This document shows, piece after piece, positions 1 to 4,947 of a DNA stretch of 6,701 nucleotides. The first letter of the stretch is position 1; each line of letters begins with the position of its first letter. The DNA comes from CAYJOG01 sp964371695 [NCBI: uncultured bacterium] (GTDB lineage Bacteria; CAYJOG01). A program made the translations under genes and the position numbers. The DNA lies in NCBI GenBank assembly GCA_964371695.1, contig CAYJOG010000166.1:1-6701 (forward strand). Reading direction: 5' to 3'. Under the pieces are notes generated by a model. It was not told where the DNA came from. It searched no databases and was given only the letters and a program-made list of their open reading frames with translations.

Positions 1-46
1 GTCCAGGAGGGACTTTATAAACAGGCTCTTAGAGGCTGGTGGCTGG

Positions 47-89
47 AAAAAGAAAAGACGCCATCCCGCCAGCATTGTCTCCCGGCGTC
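47..89 (-). terminator. Possible weak second terminator beyond carD
   Basis: Read on the minus strand, GACGCC (89-84) can pair with GGCGTC (62-57) and is followed directly by TTTTCTTTTT (56-47). The 21-nt loop is long, which makes it a poor intrinsic terminator, but it lies downstream of the strong carD terminator and could act as a backup. The stem abuts the dispersed repeat at 87-115, so it may simply be part of that repeat region. Confidence 0.25.
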
Positions 90-115
90 ATTCCCGCGAA
101 AGCGGGAATCCAGTC
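87..115. repeat. Dispersed palindromic repeat, dRS3-like core, copy 1
   Basis: The centre is a perfect inverted repeat, ATTCCCGC-GAAA-GCGGGAAT (90-109), flanked by GTC and CCAGTC. This 20-bp core matches the published pattern of the neisserial dRS3 repeat (ATTCCC, 8 nt, GGGAAT), and related palindromes are, from general knowledge, scattered through many proteobacterial genomes. A second copy is at 2346-2374. It is intergenic, and any reading frame through it gives the familiar spurious peptide VIPAKAGIQ. Confidence 0.85.
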
Positions 116-142
116 AAACAAAGGCAAAAAACTTTTTTCTTT

Positions 143-175
143 CCAAGGCGGGGGGGATGCCTATGGCTACTCGCG
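143..175. repeat. Degenerate copy of the second hairpin repeat
   Basis: This stretch resembles the cleaner hairpin at 2462-2490: both share AGGCGGG, then a GCC block, then TGGCTACT and GCG. Here the loop is expanded by a run of seven G, and the stem (CCA-AGGC with GCCT-A-TGG) has a bulge. It follows the palindrome at 87-115 in the same order and orientation as at the second locus. Confidence 0.55.
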
Positions 176-184
176 CCACCCAAC

Positions 185-212
185 AAAAAACCCCCGCTTC
201 TGGCGGGGGTTT
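185..212 (-). terminator. Rho-independent terminator of carD
   Basis: On the minus strand CCCCCGC (209-203) and GCGGGGG (197-191) form a 7-bp GC stem around a 5-nt loop and are followed by six T (190-185). Flanking AAA/TTT can extend the stem to 10 bp. It begins about 27 bp past the carD stop codon, the expected place. The plus-strand side has only three T before CC, so it mainly serves minus-strand transcription. Confidence 0.88.
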
Positions 213-238
213 CCGTTTAAAAACTGACAAAAAGCCGC

Positions 239-778
239 TTAGTGGGCGGTGGCCAGGGCGGCTTGGCGAGCGCCACGGGTGGCGATGGCCGGCATTTCTT
301 CGTTCAAAAGGGCCTGATCGATGAGTTTTTCGGCCTGCTCGGTTTTGATGTTCTTGGCGTAAACCAGCTCACCCACCAGAATGTTGCGCACGTCGTAATA
401 CATTTTCTTTTCGATGCTGGAGAGGTTTTTCTCCTGTCGGCGCTGCTCCAGGTTTTTGAGCACCGAGGCCGCCTCCATGATGTCCCCGCTCTTGAGTTTT
501 TCCAGGTTGATCTTGTAACGGCGGTTCCAGTTGCTGGGCAGGTCATCGGCCTTTTGGGCGAGAATGCCAAAAATTTCTTCCACTTTGTCTTCTTCGTGAA
601 TCTTCCTCAGACCGATGGCTTCCCCTTTGTCGACGGGCACCAGAATGCGGATGTTCTTCATGAGGATGTTGAGCGCGTAGAAACTTTGCTGTTCGCCCAA
701 CACTTCCTTTGATTCGATCCGCTCGATGTATCCGACGCCGTGCATGGGGTGGGCGACTTTCATGCCAACTTTGAACAT
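239..778 (-). CDS. carD: CarD/CdnL-family transcriptional regulator
   Basis: A 179-residue RNA polymerase-binding transcription factor. CarD/CdnL proteins bind the polymerase beta subunit and stabilise the open promoter complex, mostly at rRNA and housekeeping promoters. Residues 1-60 look like the Tudor-like polymerase-interaction domain (FKVGMKVAHPMHGVG, then ILVPVDKGEAIGLRKI). Residues 65-155 form the helical DNA-binding domain; DDLPSNWNRRYK contains Trp84, which corresponds to the minor-groove wedge tryptophan known from mycobacterial CarD (W85). The length is typical; the last 20 or so residues are an alanine-rich extension. The start ATG at 778 has AAGGAGG 12 nt upstream, a rather long spacing, and no competing start intervenes. 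The gene is monocistronic, with its own leader, promoter candidate and strong terminator. The family is clear; the exact paralogue (CarD or CdnL) is not decided. Confidence 0.93.
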   Translation of the reverse strand: MFKVGMKVAHPMHGVGYIERIESKEVLGEQQSFYALNILMKNIRILVPVDKGEAIGLRKIHEEDKVEEIFGILAQKADDLPSNWNRRYKINLEKLKSGDIMEAASVLKNLEQRRQEKNLSSIEKKMYYDVRNILVGELVYAKNIKTEQAEKLIDQALLNEEMPAIATRGARQAALATAH

Positions 779-790
779 AGGCAGTGGTAA

Positions 791-821
791 CCTCCTTGGG
801 AGTTTCAGCTAACCAAGGGAG
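791..821 (-). promoter_or_regulatory. carD Shine-Dalgarno within a potential leader hairpin
   Basis: The carD ribosome-binding site AAGGAGG lies at 797-791. On the minus strand CTCCCTTGG (821-813) can pair with CCAAGGAG (799-792): six contiguous pairs, one bulged C, then two more, around a 13-nt loop. If transcription starts just after the -10 element at 823-828, this hairpin would be almost at the 5' end of the mRNA and would cover the Shine-Dalgarno. The pairing is visible in the sequence; a regulatory role is inference. Confidence 0.45.
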
Positions 822-822
822 C

Positions 823-831
823 AGTTTAGCA
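823..831 (-). promoter_or_regulatory. Extended -10 promoter element of carD
   Basis: The minus strand reads TGCTAAACT: a TGn extension directly before TAAACT, which matches TATAAT at four of six positions. No good -35 hexamer lies 16-18 bp upstream, as is common for extended -10 promoters. Transcription would start near 815-817, giving a leader of about 37 nt before the carD ATG. Confidence 0.45.
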
Positions 832-905
832 CAGATTAAGCCCCTGCGCCACCGGATATGCGGATTCCCTTGGATTTGTCAGATTTTTGAGTAACCCAGG
901 CCAAG

Positions 906-932
906 TTTTAGCTTCGCATAATCATGCTAAAA
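906..932. repeat. AT-rich inverted repeat
   Basis: TTTTAGC (906-912) and GCTAAAA (926-932) are perfect 7-bp inverted arms, and the inner GCAT-AATC-ATGC (917-928) offers an alternative smaller stem. It lies between the 3' end of the RHH gene and the carD promoter. It could be an operator-like dyad or part of a terminator region. Confidence 0.4.
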
Positions 933-950
933 AGCGGTCCCAAGGGGGAC
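929..950 (-). terminator. Candidate terminator after the RHH gene
   Basis: On the minus strand GTCCC (950-946) and GGGAC (941-937) form a 5-bp stem with a CCTT loop, followed after CGC by five T (933-929). It lies about 78 bp past the stop of the gene at 1028-1633. The stem is short, so its efficiency is uncertain. Confidence 0.42.
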
Positions 951-1027
951 AATGCAACACTTTTGACAGGCTTCTTAATTCATCGCTGCTGGCTTTTCGC
1001 GCTGAATGACCGCTGGGGGAAGTCCGT

Positions 1028-1633
1028 TTAACCCGCGTCTGTGCCTGCGTCGTGCCTGGGCGCAGGCTCATCGCTGGCGGCGGCCTCTGCGGGAGGGGGA
1101 TTCAGACAGTGATCCGGTGTATCGCCCTGGTCCAGAGCCTCTTTATAAGCCAGGCAATAAAAATATTTTTTGGCGCCGTCGTGAATGGCCAGGGCGGCTT
1201 TTTCGCCCTTTTTGATTTCGTTTTCGCCACAGCCCGCGCACAACACGGGTTTGGCCACGGCCATTTCCTGCCAGCCCAGAATTTCTTCGGGACGCAGGCC
1301 GTGGCGATGTTTTTCGATCAGGCGGCCCGTGAGCAGGCTGGGGGCCCCCAGGGCGGTTTCCACCACGCCCGCCACGCGGGTCATGTCCTCAGAGAACTGT
1401 TCTGCGATCTCTTTGCCGCCCCGCACCCAGGCTTCCAGGTCGTGCAGGCGTTGCTCCAGCATGGAGCGCACCAGTTGTGACACGGGAATCTTCAGTTCAT
1501 CGGCCTGACGCTGGATGAGGTCATCCAGTTGGCCGCTGACGCGCACGTGCAGGATTTTGTCTTTTTTAGGTCTCACGCGAAGCCGCCGAAACGACGAAGG
1601 AGTGTTCTCGGCTGGCACATTGTGAAGGCTCAT
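1028..1633 (-). CDS. Uncharacterised RHH / cysteine-knuckle protein
   Basis: A 201-residue protein I cannot assign to a named family. Residues 25-62 fit a ribbon-helix-helix DNA-binding motif: a basic lead (RPKKDK), a strand ILHVRVSG, a helix with LDDLIQRQADELK, a turn IPVS, and a second helix QLVRSMLEQRLHDL. Residues 63-120 are amphipathic helix. Residues 131-163 hold a zinc-ribbon-like knuckle: CAGCG (C132, C135), a GEKAALAIHDG middle, then YFYCLAY (C160), where a fourth cysteine would be expected at Y163; C176 is the only other cysteine nearby. The last 25 residues are low-complexity and acidic/proline-rich. The ATG at 1633 lacks a clear Shine-Dalgarno; a GTG at codon 6 is an alternative start. 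It lies between two terminators, so it is probably transcribed alone. A DNA-binding regulator is the likeliest role, by inference. Confidence 0.8.
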   Translation of the reverse strand: MSLHNVPAENTPSSFRRLRVRPKKDKILHVRVSGQLDDLIQRQADELKIPVSQLVRSMLEQRLHDLEAWVRGGKEIAEQFSEDMTRVAGVVETALGAPSLLTGRLIEKHRHGLRPEEILGWQEMAVAKPVLCAGCGENEIKKGEKAALAIHDGAKKYFYCLAYKEALDQGDTPDHCLNPPPAEAAASDEPAPRHDAGTDAG

Positions 1634-1678
1634 GGGGTTGGGTTCCAGAAGATTTAGGGGGAATCAAGGCGTTTTTTG

Positions 1679-1710
1679 AAAAAACCGGGCGGAGTGTCCC
1701 GCCCGGTTTT
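1679..1710 (-). terminator. Strong terminator of the coiled-coil / basic-tail gene
   Basis: AAAACCGGGCGG and CCGCCCGGTTTT (1681-1692 / 1699-1710) are perfectly complementary 12-bp arms with a 6-nt loop. The minus strand ends in six T (1684-1679). It starts 13 bp past the stop codon at 1724. The plus strand also has four T after the stem, so it may act weakly in both directions. Confidence 0.92.
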
Positions 1711-1723
1711 CAGGCCAAATGAA

Positions 1724-2149
1724 TTAACTGGCTTTTTTGGAAGTGCTTTTGCGGGCCTTGCCGGCCGGTTTGCGGGCGGCGGGCTTGGCGGCGGCTTTTT
1801 TGCGGGCCGGGGCTTTCTTTTTGGGGGCAGCGGTTTCCACCACCACCACGTCGGCTTCGGGCAGCACGTCCAGAATGCGGCTCACGAGGTCTTTGATGGC
1901 CTCGGCAATGTTGCCGCCCAGCTTGGTCTGGGCTTCCAGCACGTCTTCAAACAGCTTGCTCATGCGTTCGCCCATTTCCACGTCTTTCAGGCGCTCGTTC
2001 AGGTCGGCGGTGATTTCTTCGTGCTTTTCCACCACTTTGTCCACCTGCTGGGTCAGTTCGTCCAGAATTTCCCGCACACGCTGGCGGGATTTCTCAACGG
2101 TCTCCTCCAGGTTCAGATTTTGTTTGGCGTTCTCAAGAAGCGTGCTCAT
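1724..2149 (-). CDS. Coiled-coil protein with histone H1-like basic tail
   Basis: A 141-residue protein. Residues 10-95 are strongly helical with heptad-like spacing (EKSRQRVREILDELTQQVDK, then ERMSKLFEDVLEAQTKL), so an oligomerising coiled coil is likely. From about residue 107 to the end the sequence turns into a lysine/alanine/proline tail: 14 of 35 residues are Lys or Arg and none is acidic, as in histone H1-like and AlgP-type tails. A helical phasin-like part joined to such a tail is the layout of PhaF of Pseudomonas, which links storage granules to the nucleoid; that is an analogy, not a proven homology. The start at 2149 is chosen because AGGAGG (2164-2159) is 9 nt upstream and a promoter lies just before it. 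Extending to 2449 would translate through the promoter and a dispersed repeat. The gene has its own promoter and terminator. Confidence 0.88.
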   Translation of the reverse strand: MSTLLENAKQNLNLEETVEKSRQRVREILDELTQQVDKVVEKHEEITADLNERLKDVEMGERMSKLFEDVLEAQTKLGGNIAEAIKDLVSRILDVLPEADVVVVETAAPKKKAPARKKAAAKPAARKPAGKARKSTSKKAS

Positions 2150-2200
2150 GGCTTGGCTCCTCCTGTTGATTGGTGTGACGCTTGTCTCACGTCCGAGGCG

Positions 2201-2229
2201 AATGTAACACGCCAGAAAGTGTGTGTCAA
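2201..2229 (-). promoter_or_regulatory. Sigma70-type promoter of the coiled-coil gene
   Basis: The minus strand carries a consensus -35 TTGACA (2229-2224), a 17-bp spacer, and TACATT as -10 (2206-2201), preceded by TGT, which supplies an extended -10. Transcription would start near 2194, leaving a leader of about 45 nt with AGGAGG at 2164-2159. This is the best promoter in the window and suggests strong, perhaps constitutive, expression. Confidence 0.8.
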
Positions 2230-2345
2230 GAGGGTGAGGCAATGTGTGACAACCGGATGGAATAAAGTCAGGAGGAAGTTGGAAGAGGGTAAGCGGGCGT
2301 TGGTGGCAGGAAGCCGGAAAAAGACAAAAACTCACTGCTTCTGCC

Positions 2346-2374
2346 GTCATTACCGCGAAAGCGGGAATCCAGTC
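2346..2374. repeat. Dispersed palindromic repeat, dRS3-like, copy 2
   Basis: Matches the unit at 87-115 at 28 of 29 positions: GTCATT, one changed base (A for C at 2352), then CCGCGAAAGCGGGAATCCAGTC. The change breaks one pair of the palindrome. The matching flank continues as (G)AAACAAA. Same orientation as copy 1. Confidence 0.85.
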
Positions 2375-2408
2375 GAAACAAAAGAGATATTCCTTTTTCT
2401 TTTGGTGG

Positions 2409-2427
2409 AGCAGGCATCTTGCCTGCT
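2409..2427. repeat. Hairpin repeat AGCAGGCA-TCT-TGCCTGCT
   Basis: A perfect 8-bp stem with a 3-nt loop, preceded by TTTTGGTGG and followed by TGAAAAAAAGAGG. From memory, similar GCAGGCA...TGCCTGC elements occur repeatedly in some environmental genomes. There is no second copy in this window: at the left locus the corresponding position holds only A- and T-rich sequence. Confidence 0.6.
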
Positions 2428-2461
2428 TGAAAAAAAGAGGTTGTTTCACCTTTGTTTTTCT

Positions 2462-2484
2462 GCCACAGGCGGGACGCCCGTGGC
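2462..2484. repeat. Hairpin repeat GCCACAGGCG-GGA-CGCCCGTGGC
   Basis: Ten paired positions around a GGA loop, with one A-C mismatch on the plus strand that becomes a G-U wobble in minus-strand RNA. It is followed by TACTGCG, as in the degenerate copy at 143-175. It lies about 40 bp past the protease stop codon. It has no T-run on its minus-strand 3' side, so it is better read as a repeat or an mRNA 3'-end stabilising hairpin than as an intrinsic terminator. Confidence 0.65.
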
Positions 2485-2524
2485 TACTGCGAAGGGTGTC
2501 CCCACCGCTGACAGCCGCGCAACC

Positions 2525-3922
2525 TCACTCCCCCACAACAACGGGCGGGAACAAGCGCTTTGACAAATCCGCCGCCAGGGCCGTGTCCCACTCCATCAGG
2601 CGGGTGAGGGTTTTCAGCGCCTCGGCCCGTTTGCCCTGGGCCAGCCACACCACCGCAAGATGATGCACTGGCACGGCGCTGGTGGGTTCCAGCTCTGCGG
2701 CGCGCTGACAGTTTTCCCCGGCCTCGGCCAGGCGGTTCAGCCCCAGCAGACTTTTGCAGAACATGAGGTGAATCACGGCAGGAAACAGTGTGTCGGGCCG
2801 GTGGGCCAGGGCACTTTGCAGCGCGGCGAGGCTCTCGGCATAAAGCTCGCGGCTCAGAAAATGATTGGCCAGATGATAAAAAGCCCAGCCGTGGGCGGGG
2901 TCCAGCGCTGCGGTGGTTTTGAGTTTTTCAAACGCTTCGTCGTTCTGACCCAGGCCCTGCAACGCCATGGCCCACGAAAAAAACACGCGGGGATTTTTGG
3001 GGGCCAGCGCCGCCGCCCTGCCGAACAGGGCCGCCGCACCGGCAAAATCCTGCGCAAAAACCAGACACCGCCCCAGTTGTATCAGCGCTGCCACGTGGGC
3101 GGGGTCTTTTTTCAGCGCCGCCTCAAAAAACGGCCGGGCCAGAGCAGCCCGCTTGCGGTTTTTGTCGGTGGTGGGCACCAGTTGTTCGGGCAAGAGCGAA
3201 ATCCCCTGCTGATACAAACCGTCTGCCGTATCTGCTGCGCCGGGCCGGGACTGACCGGGCCAGGGGGCCAGGGCCCCGGCGACCGCTCCATCACGCCGGG
3301 GCAGGTTCACCAGAGGAATGGCGAAGTTGAGGTTCTGCCCGCCCTCCTGCACCAGCGTGGCCACGCCCAGCACATCGGCCCGGCGGTTGAGCACCGGGCT
3401 GCCGCTGGAACCCGGAGAAATGGGCGCGGTGATCTGCACCACCTGCCCCACACCGGGCAACTGCCTGAGCGCCGAGACAATGCCGTCGCTCACCGTGTGG
3501 GCATAACCCCTGGGGCTGCCCACCACCACCACCGGCTCACCGGGGTCGGGTGGCTTGCGGGCCACCTTCAGCCACACCGTGGCCGAAACATCCGTCGCCG
3601 CCAAGGCGATGTCCCGTGATTCGTCCAGACCCTTCAGGCCCGTGAGGTTGGCGGTTTTGCCAGTGCTGGTGATGAGCCGGGCGTGATGCACACCCTCCAG
3701 CACGTGCAGGTTGGTGAGCACGTCGCCATGGCGGTTGACAAAAAATCCTGTCCCCTGCCCCATCTGCGCACCGGCGGCGTCAAAGGTCACCAGCGTGACC
3801 ACGGCGGGCGACACCTTTTTCGCCAGACGCGACCAGTCCGCCGCCTGCGCCCGCCCCGCCACACACAACCCCAAAACACAACAAACCCCCAGCCACACCC
3901 ACACAGGCGCGACCCGTCTCAC
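2525..3922 (-). CDS. Secreted trypsin-like (HtrA-type) serine protease with TPR repeats
   Basis: A 465-residue exported protease. From the GTG at 3922 it opens with a Sec signal peptide: RR, a hydrophobic core VWVWLGVCCVLGLC, and an AQA cleavage site near residue 27. The S1C-type domain covers about 30-210 and keeps the full catalytic triad: His73 (TNLHV), Asp104 (SRDIAL), Ser173 (PGSSGSP). No PDZ domain follows. A linker leads to about five TPR units (residues 276-449), the usual protein-binding scaffold. A role in periplasmic cleavage of damaged or specific proteins, with TPRs choosing the partner, is inferred. The start at 3922 is preferred because GTGA overlaps the upstream stop by 4 bp and puts RR next to the initiator. 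A GTG at 3946 (473 residues) is possible; neither has a good Shine-Dalgarno. It is the last gene of the operon with the EEP lipoprotein and UbiB-like kinase. Confidence 0.9.
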   Translation of the reverse strand: MRRVAPVWVWLGVCCVLGLCVAGRAQAADWSRLAKKVSPAVVTLVTFDAAGAQMGQGTGFFVNRHGDVLTNLHVLEGVHHARLITSTGKTANLTGLKGLDESRDIALAATDVSATVWLKVARKPPDPGEPVVVVGSPRGYAHTVSDGIVSALRQLPGVGQVVQITAPISPGSSGSPVLNRRADVLGVATLVQEGGQNLNFAIPLVNLPRRDGAVAGALAPWPGQSRPGAADTADGLYQQGISLLPEQLVPTTDKNRKRAALARPFFEAALKKDPAHVAALIQLGRCLVFAQDFAGAAALFGRAAALAPKNPRVFFSWAMALQGLGQNDEAFEKLKTTAALDPAHGWAFYHLANHFLSRELYAESLAALQSALAHRPDTLFPAVIHLMFCKSLLGLNRLAEAGENCQRAAELEPTSAVPVHHLAVVWLAQGKRAEALKTLTRLMEWDTALAADLSKRLFPPVVVGE

Positions 3923-4947
3923 GGCGGCCACGCCAGTTGTGTCCACACGGCCAAGTGATCACTCAGCGCCTCGCACCACTGGGGCGGACAAACGCCGCTC
4001 TCTACCACGCTCAGGTGCTTCATAAAAATGAGGTCAATCACACCACGCACGCCATAGGCCCGGTTGGTGGTGCCCCGTTTGTTTTTGGCCAGTGCGGCGT
4101 GGGCGTCGGCAAAGCCGGCCCCCAGAAAAACCGGCACGGTGGTGTCGCGACGAGACTTGCTCATCACGTCCATCACCATATACAACGTGTTCATGTCGCC
4201 CCCCACCACCACGGGGCCGGCGATGCTGGCGGCGTCGGCCACCACCTCCATGGCCTGGGCCTGACGCAGGGGTTCGTGTTTGGCGTCGCTCTCGAAATGC
4301 ACGGCGTAAACCCGCAGCGGCCCCTTGGGGGTTTTCAGGTCCGCCGCCACCACCACGTTGCCCCCCAGGCGCGGCTCGGTGGAATGATGAAACCAGTCGT
4401 TGGCCTTGGCATGGCGCAGTTGCCGTGCGCCGGAGATGGGGAACCGGCTGAGCACCGCGTTGCCGTGTTCGCAGGGAGAAGAAATGTCGTTCACCGCCTT
4501 GCGGGGCGGCCGGGGCAGCTCCACATATTCCACGGCAAAAGCCCAGTGCATGTTCAGCGCCCTGGCCATTTCCCGCGCCACGTGTACATAACCGGTGCGC
4601 GAACAGCCCCGGTCGGCCTCACCCAGCAAAATCACCTGGGCCTGACTGAAGGGCGGCTGTGTCTGGAGCAATTGGATCTGCTCCTTCAGCTTCATGCCCC
4701 GCTCGATATTCCAGGCCACCACCGTGAGAGGTTCGGCAGAGGCCGCCGCCGCATCCCTGGCCGCGCTGCCGGTTTCTATCTGGCAGTCGGGGTGAATTTT
4801 GTCGGGCACTTTTTCCGGCGCGTCGCTATGCGCGCAGAGGCGATCAACTTTTGGATCCAGCTCTTGGGCAGAGAGAACGCCGCAACCCGAAAGACCCGCC
4901 AGTAGCCAGAACATCAAGCCGATTCTGGTGCAGCGTACTGGCCCCAT
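3919..4947 (-). CDS. Endonuclease/exonuclease/phosphatase (EEP) family lipoprotein
   Basis: A 342-residue EEP-fold metal-dependent phosphoesterase. All family motifs are present in order: AWNIERG (Asn80), LLGEAD (metal ligand Glu110), YAVHFES (His217), GGDMNT (Asp251, Asn253), GVIDLIF (Asp305) and LSDHLAVW (Asp330, His331), so it should be active. Substrates in this fold include nucleic acids, phosphoinositides and sphingomyelin; the sequence does not say which applies. Residues 9-22 form a lipoprotein signal ending in LSGC, with Cys22 the lipidated residue; Gly follows, so outer-membrane sorting is plausible. Six cysteines remain after Cys22 (38, 55, 115, 159, 320, 325), compatible with periplasmic disulfides. 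The ATG at 4947 shares one base with the kinase stop (TGATG) and has GGAG 6 nt upstream. A longer frame to 5046 would overlap the kinase by 100 bp and bury the signal peptide. Confidence 0.92.
   Translation of the reverse strand: MGPVRCTRIGLMFWLLAGLSGCGVLSAQELDPKVDRLCAHSDAPEKVPDKIHPDCQIETGSAARDAAAASAEPLTVVAWNIERGMKLKEQIQLLQTQPPFSQAQVILLGEADRGCSRTGYVHVAREMARALNMHWAFAVEYVELPRPPRKAVNDISSPCEHGNAVLSRFPISGARQLRHAKANDWFHHSTEPRLGGNVVVAADLKTPKGPLRVYAVHFESDAKHEPLRQAQAMEVVADAASIAGPVVVGGDMNTLYMVMDVMSKSRRDTTVPVFLGAGFADAHAALAKNKRGTTNRAYGVRGVIDLIFMKHLSVVESGVCPPQWCEALSDHLAVWTQLAWPP

Larger units (their letters stand above)
2150..2524. other. Gene-free region: promoter plus three hairpin repeats
   Basis: About 375 bp without a believable gene. 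From right to left it holds the 3' flank of the protease gene, a GCCAC...GTGGC hairpin (2462-2484), an AGCAGGCA/TGCCTGCT hairpin (2409-2427), a dRS3-like palindrome (2346-2374), an A/G-rich stretch, and the promoter and leader of the coiled-coil gene. Poly-T and poly-A tracts separate the hairpins. No convincing intrinsic terminator for the protease operon was found: none of the large hairpins has a T-run after it on the minus strand. Confidence 0.7.

Noticed and set aside
39-227. Small plus-strand frame of 62 codons
   Set aside because: It translates the dispersed palindrome (VIPAKAGIQ) and the carD terminator; a typical repeat-derived spurious frame.
1130-1155. Resemblance to window positions 1-26 (GTCCAG...CTTTATAA...CAGGC)
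   Set aside because: Similarity is short and needs a one-base shift; at 1130 it encodes part of the knuckle protein (LAYKEALD). Probably chance.
2150-2449. N-terminal extension of the coiled-coil protein to an ATG at 2449
   Set aside because: It would read through the promoter and the dRS3-like repeat (WIPAFAVMT), while a good ribosome-binding site precedes the ATG at 2149.
2462-2484. Hairpin as the terminator of the protease operon
   Set aside because: On the minus strand it is followed by AGAAAAAC, not a T-run, and a degenerate copy exists elsewhere, so it fits a repeat better.
87-2490. CRISPR-like repetition
   Set aside because: The repeats are only two dispersed copies, 2 kb apart, with no regular spacers and no cas genes.
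1676-2563. Plus-strand frame of 295 codons
   Set aside because: It runs antisense through the terminator, the basic-tail gene, the promoter and the repeats. Its Gly/Phe/His-rich sequence is the complement of the Lys/Ala tail.
2660-4905. Plus-strand frames at 2660-3619 and 3937-4905
   Set aside because: Antisense shadows of the protease and EEP genes, whose own frames hold all catalytic motifs; the shadow translations have none.
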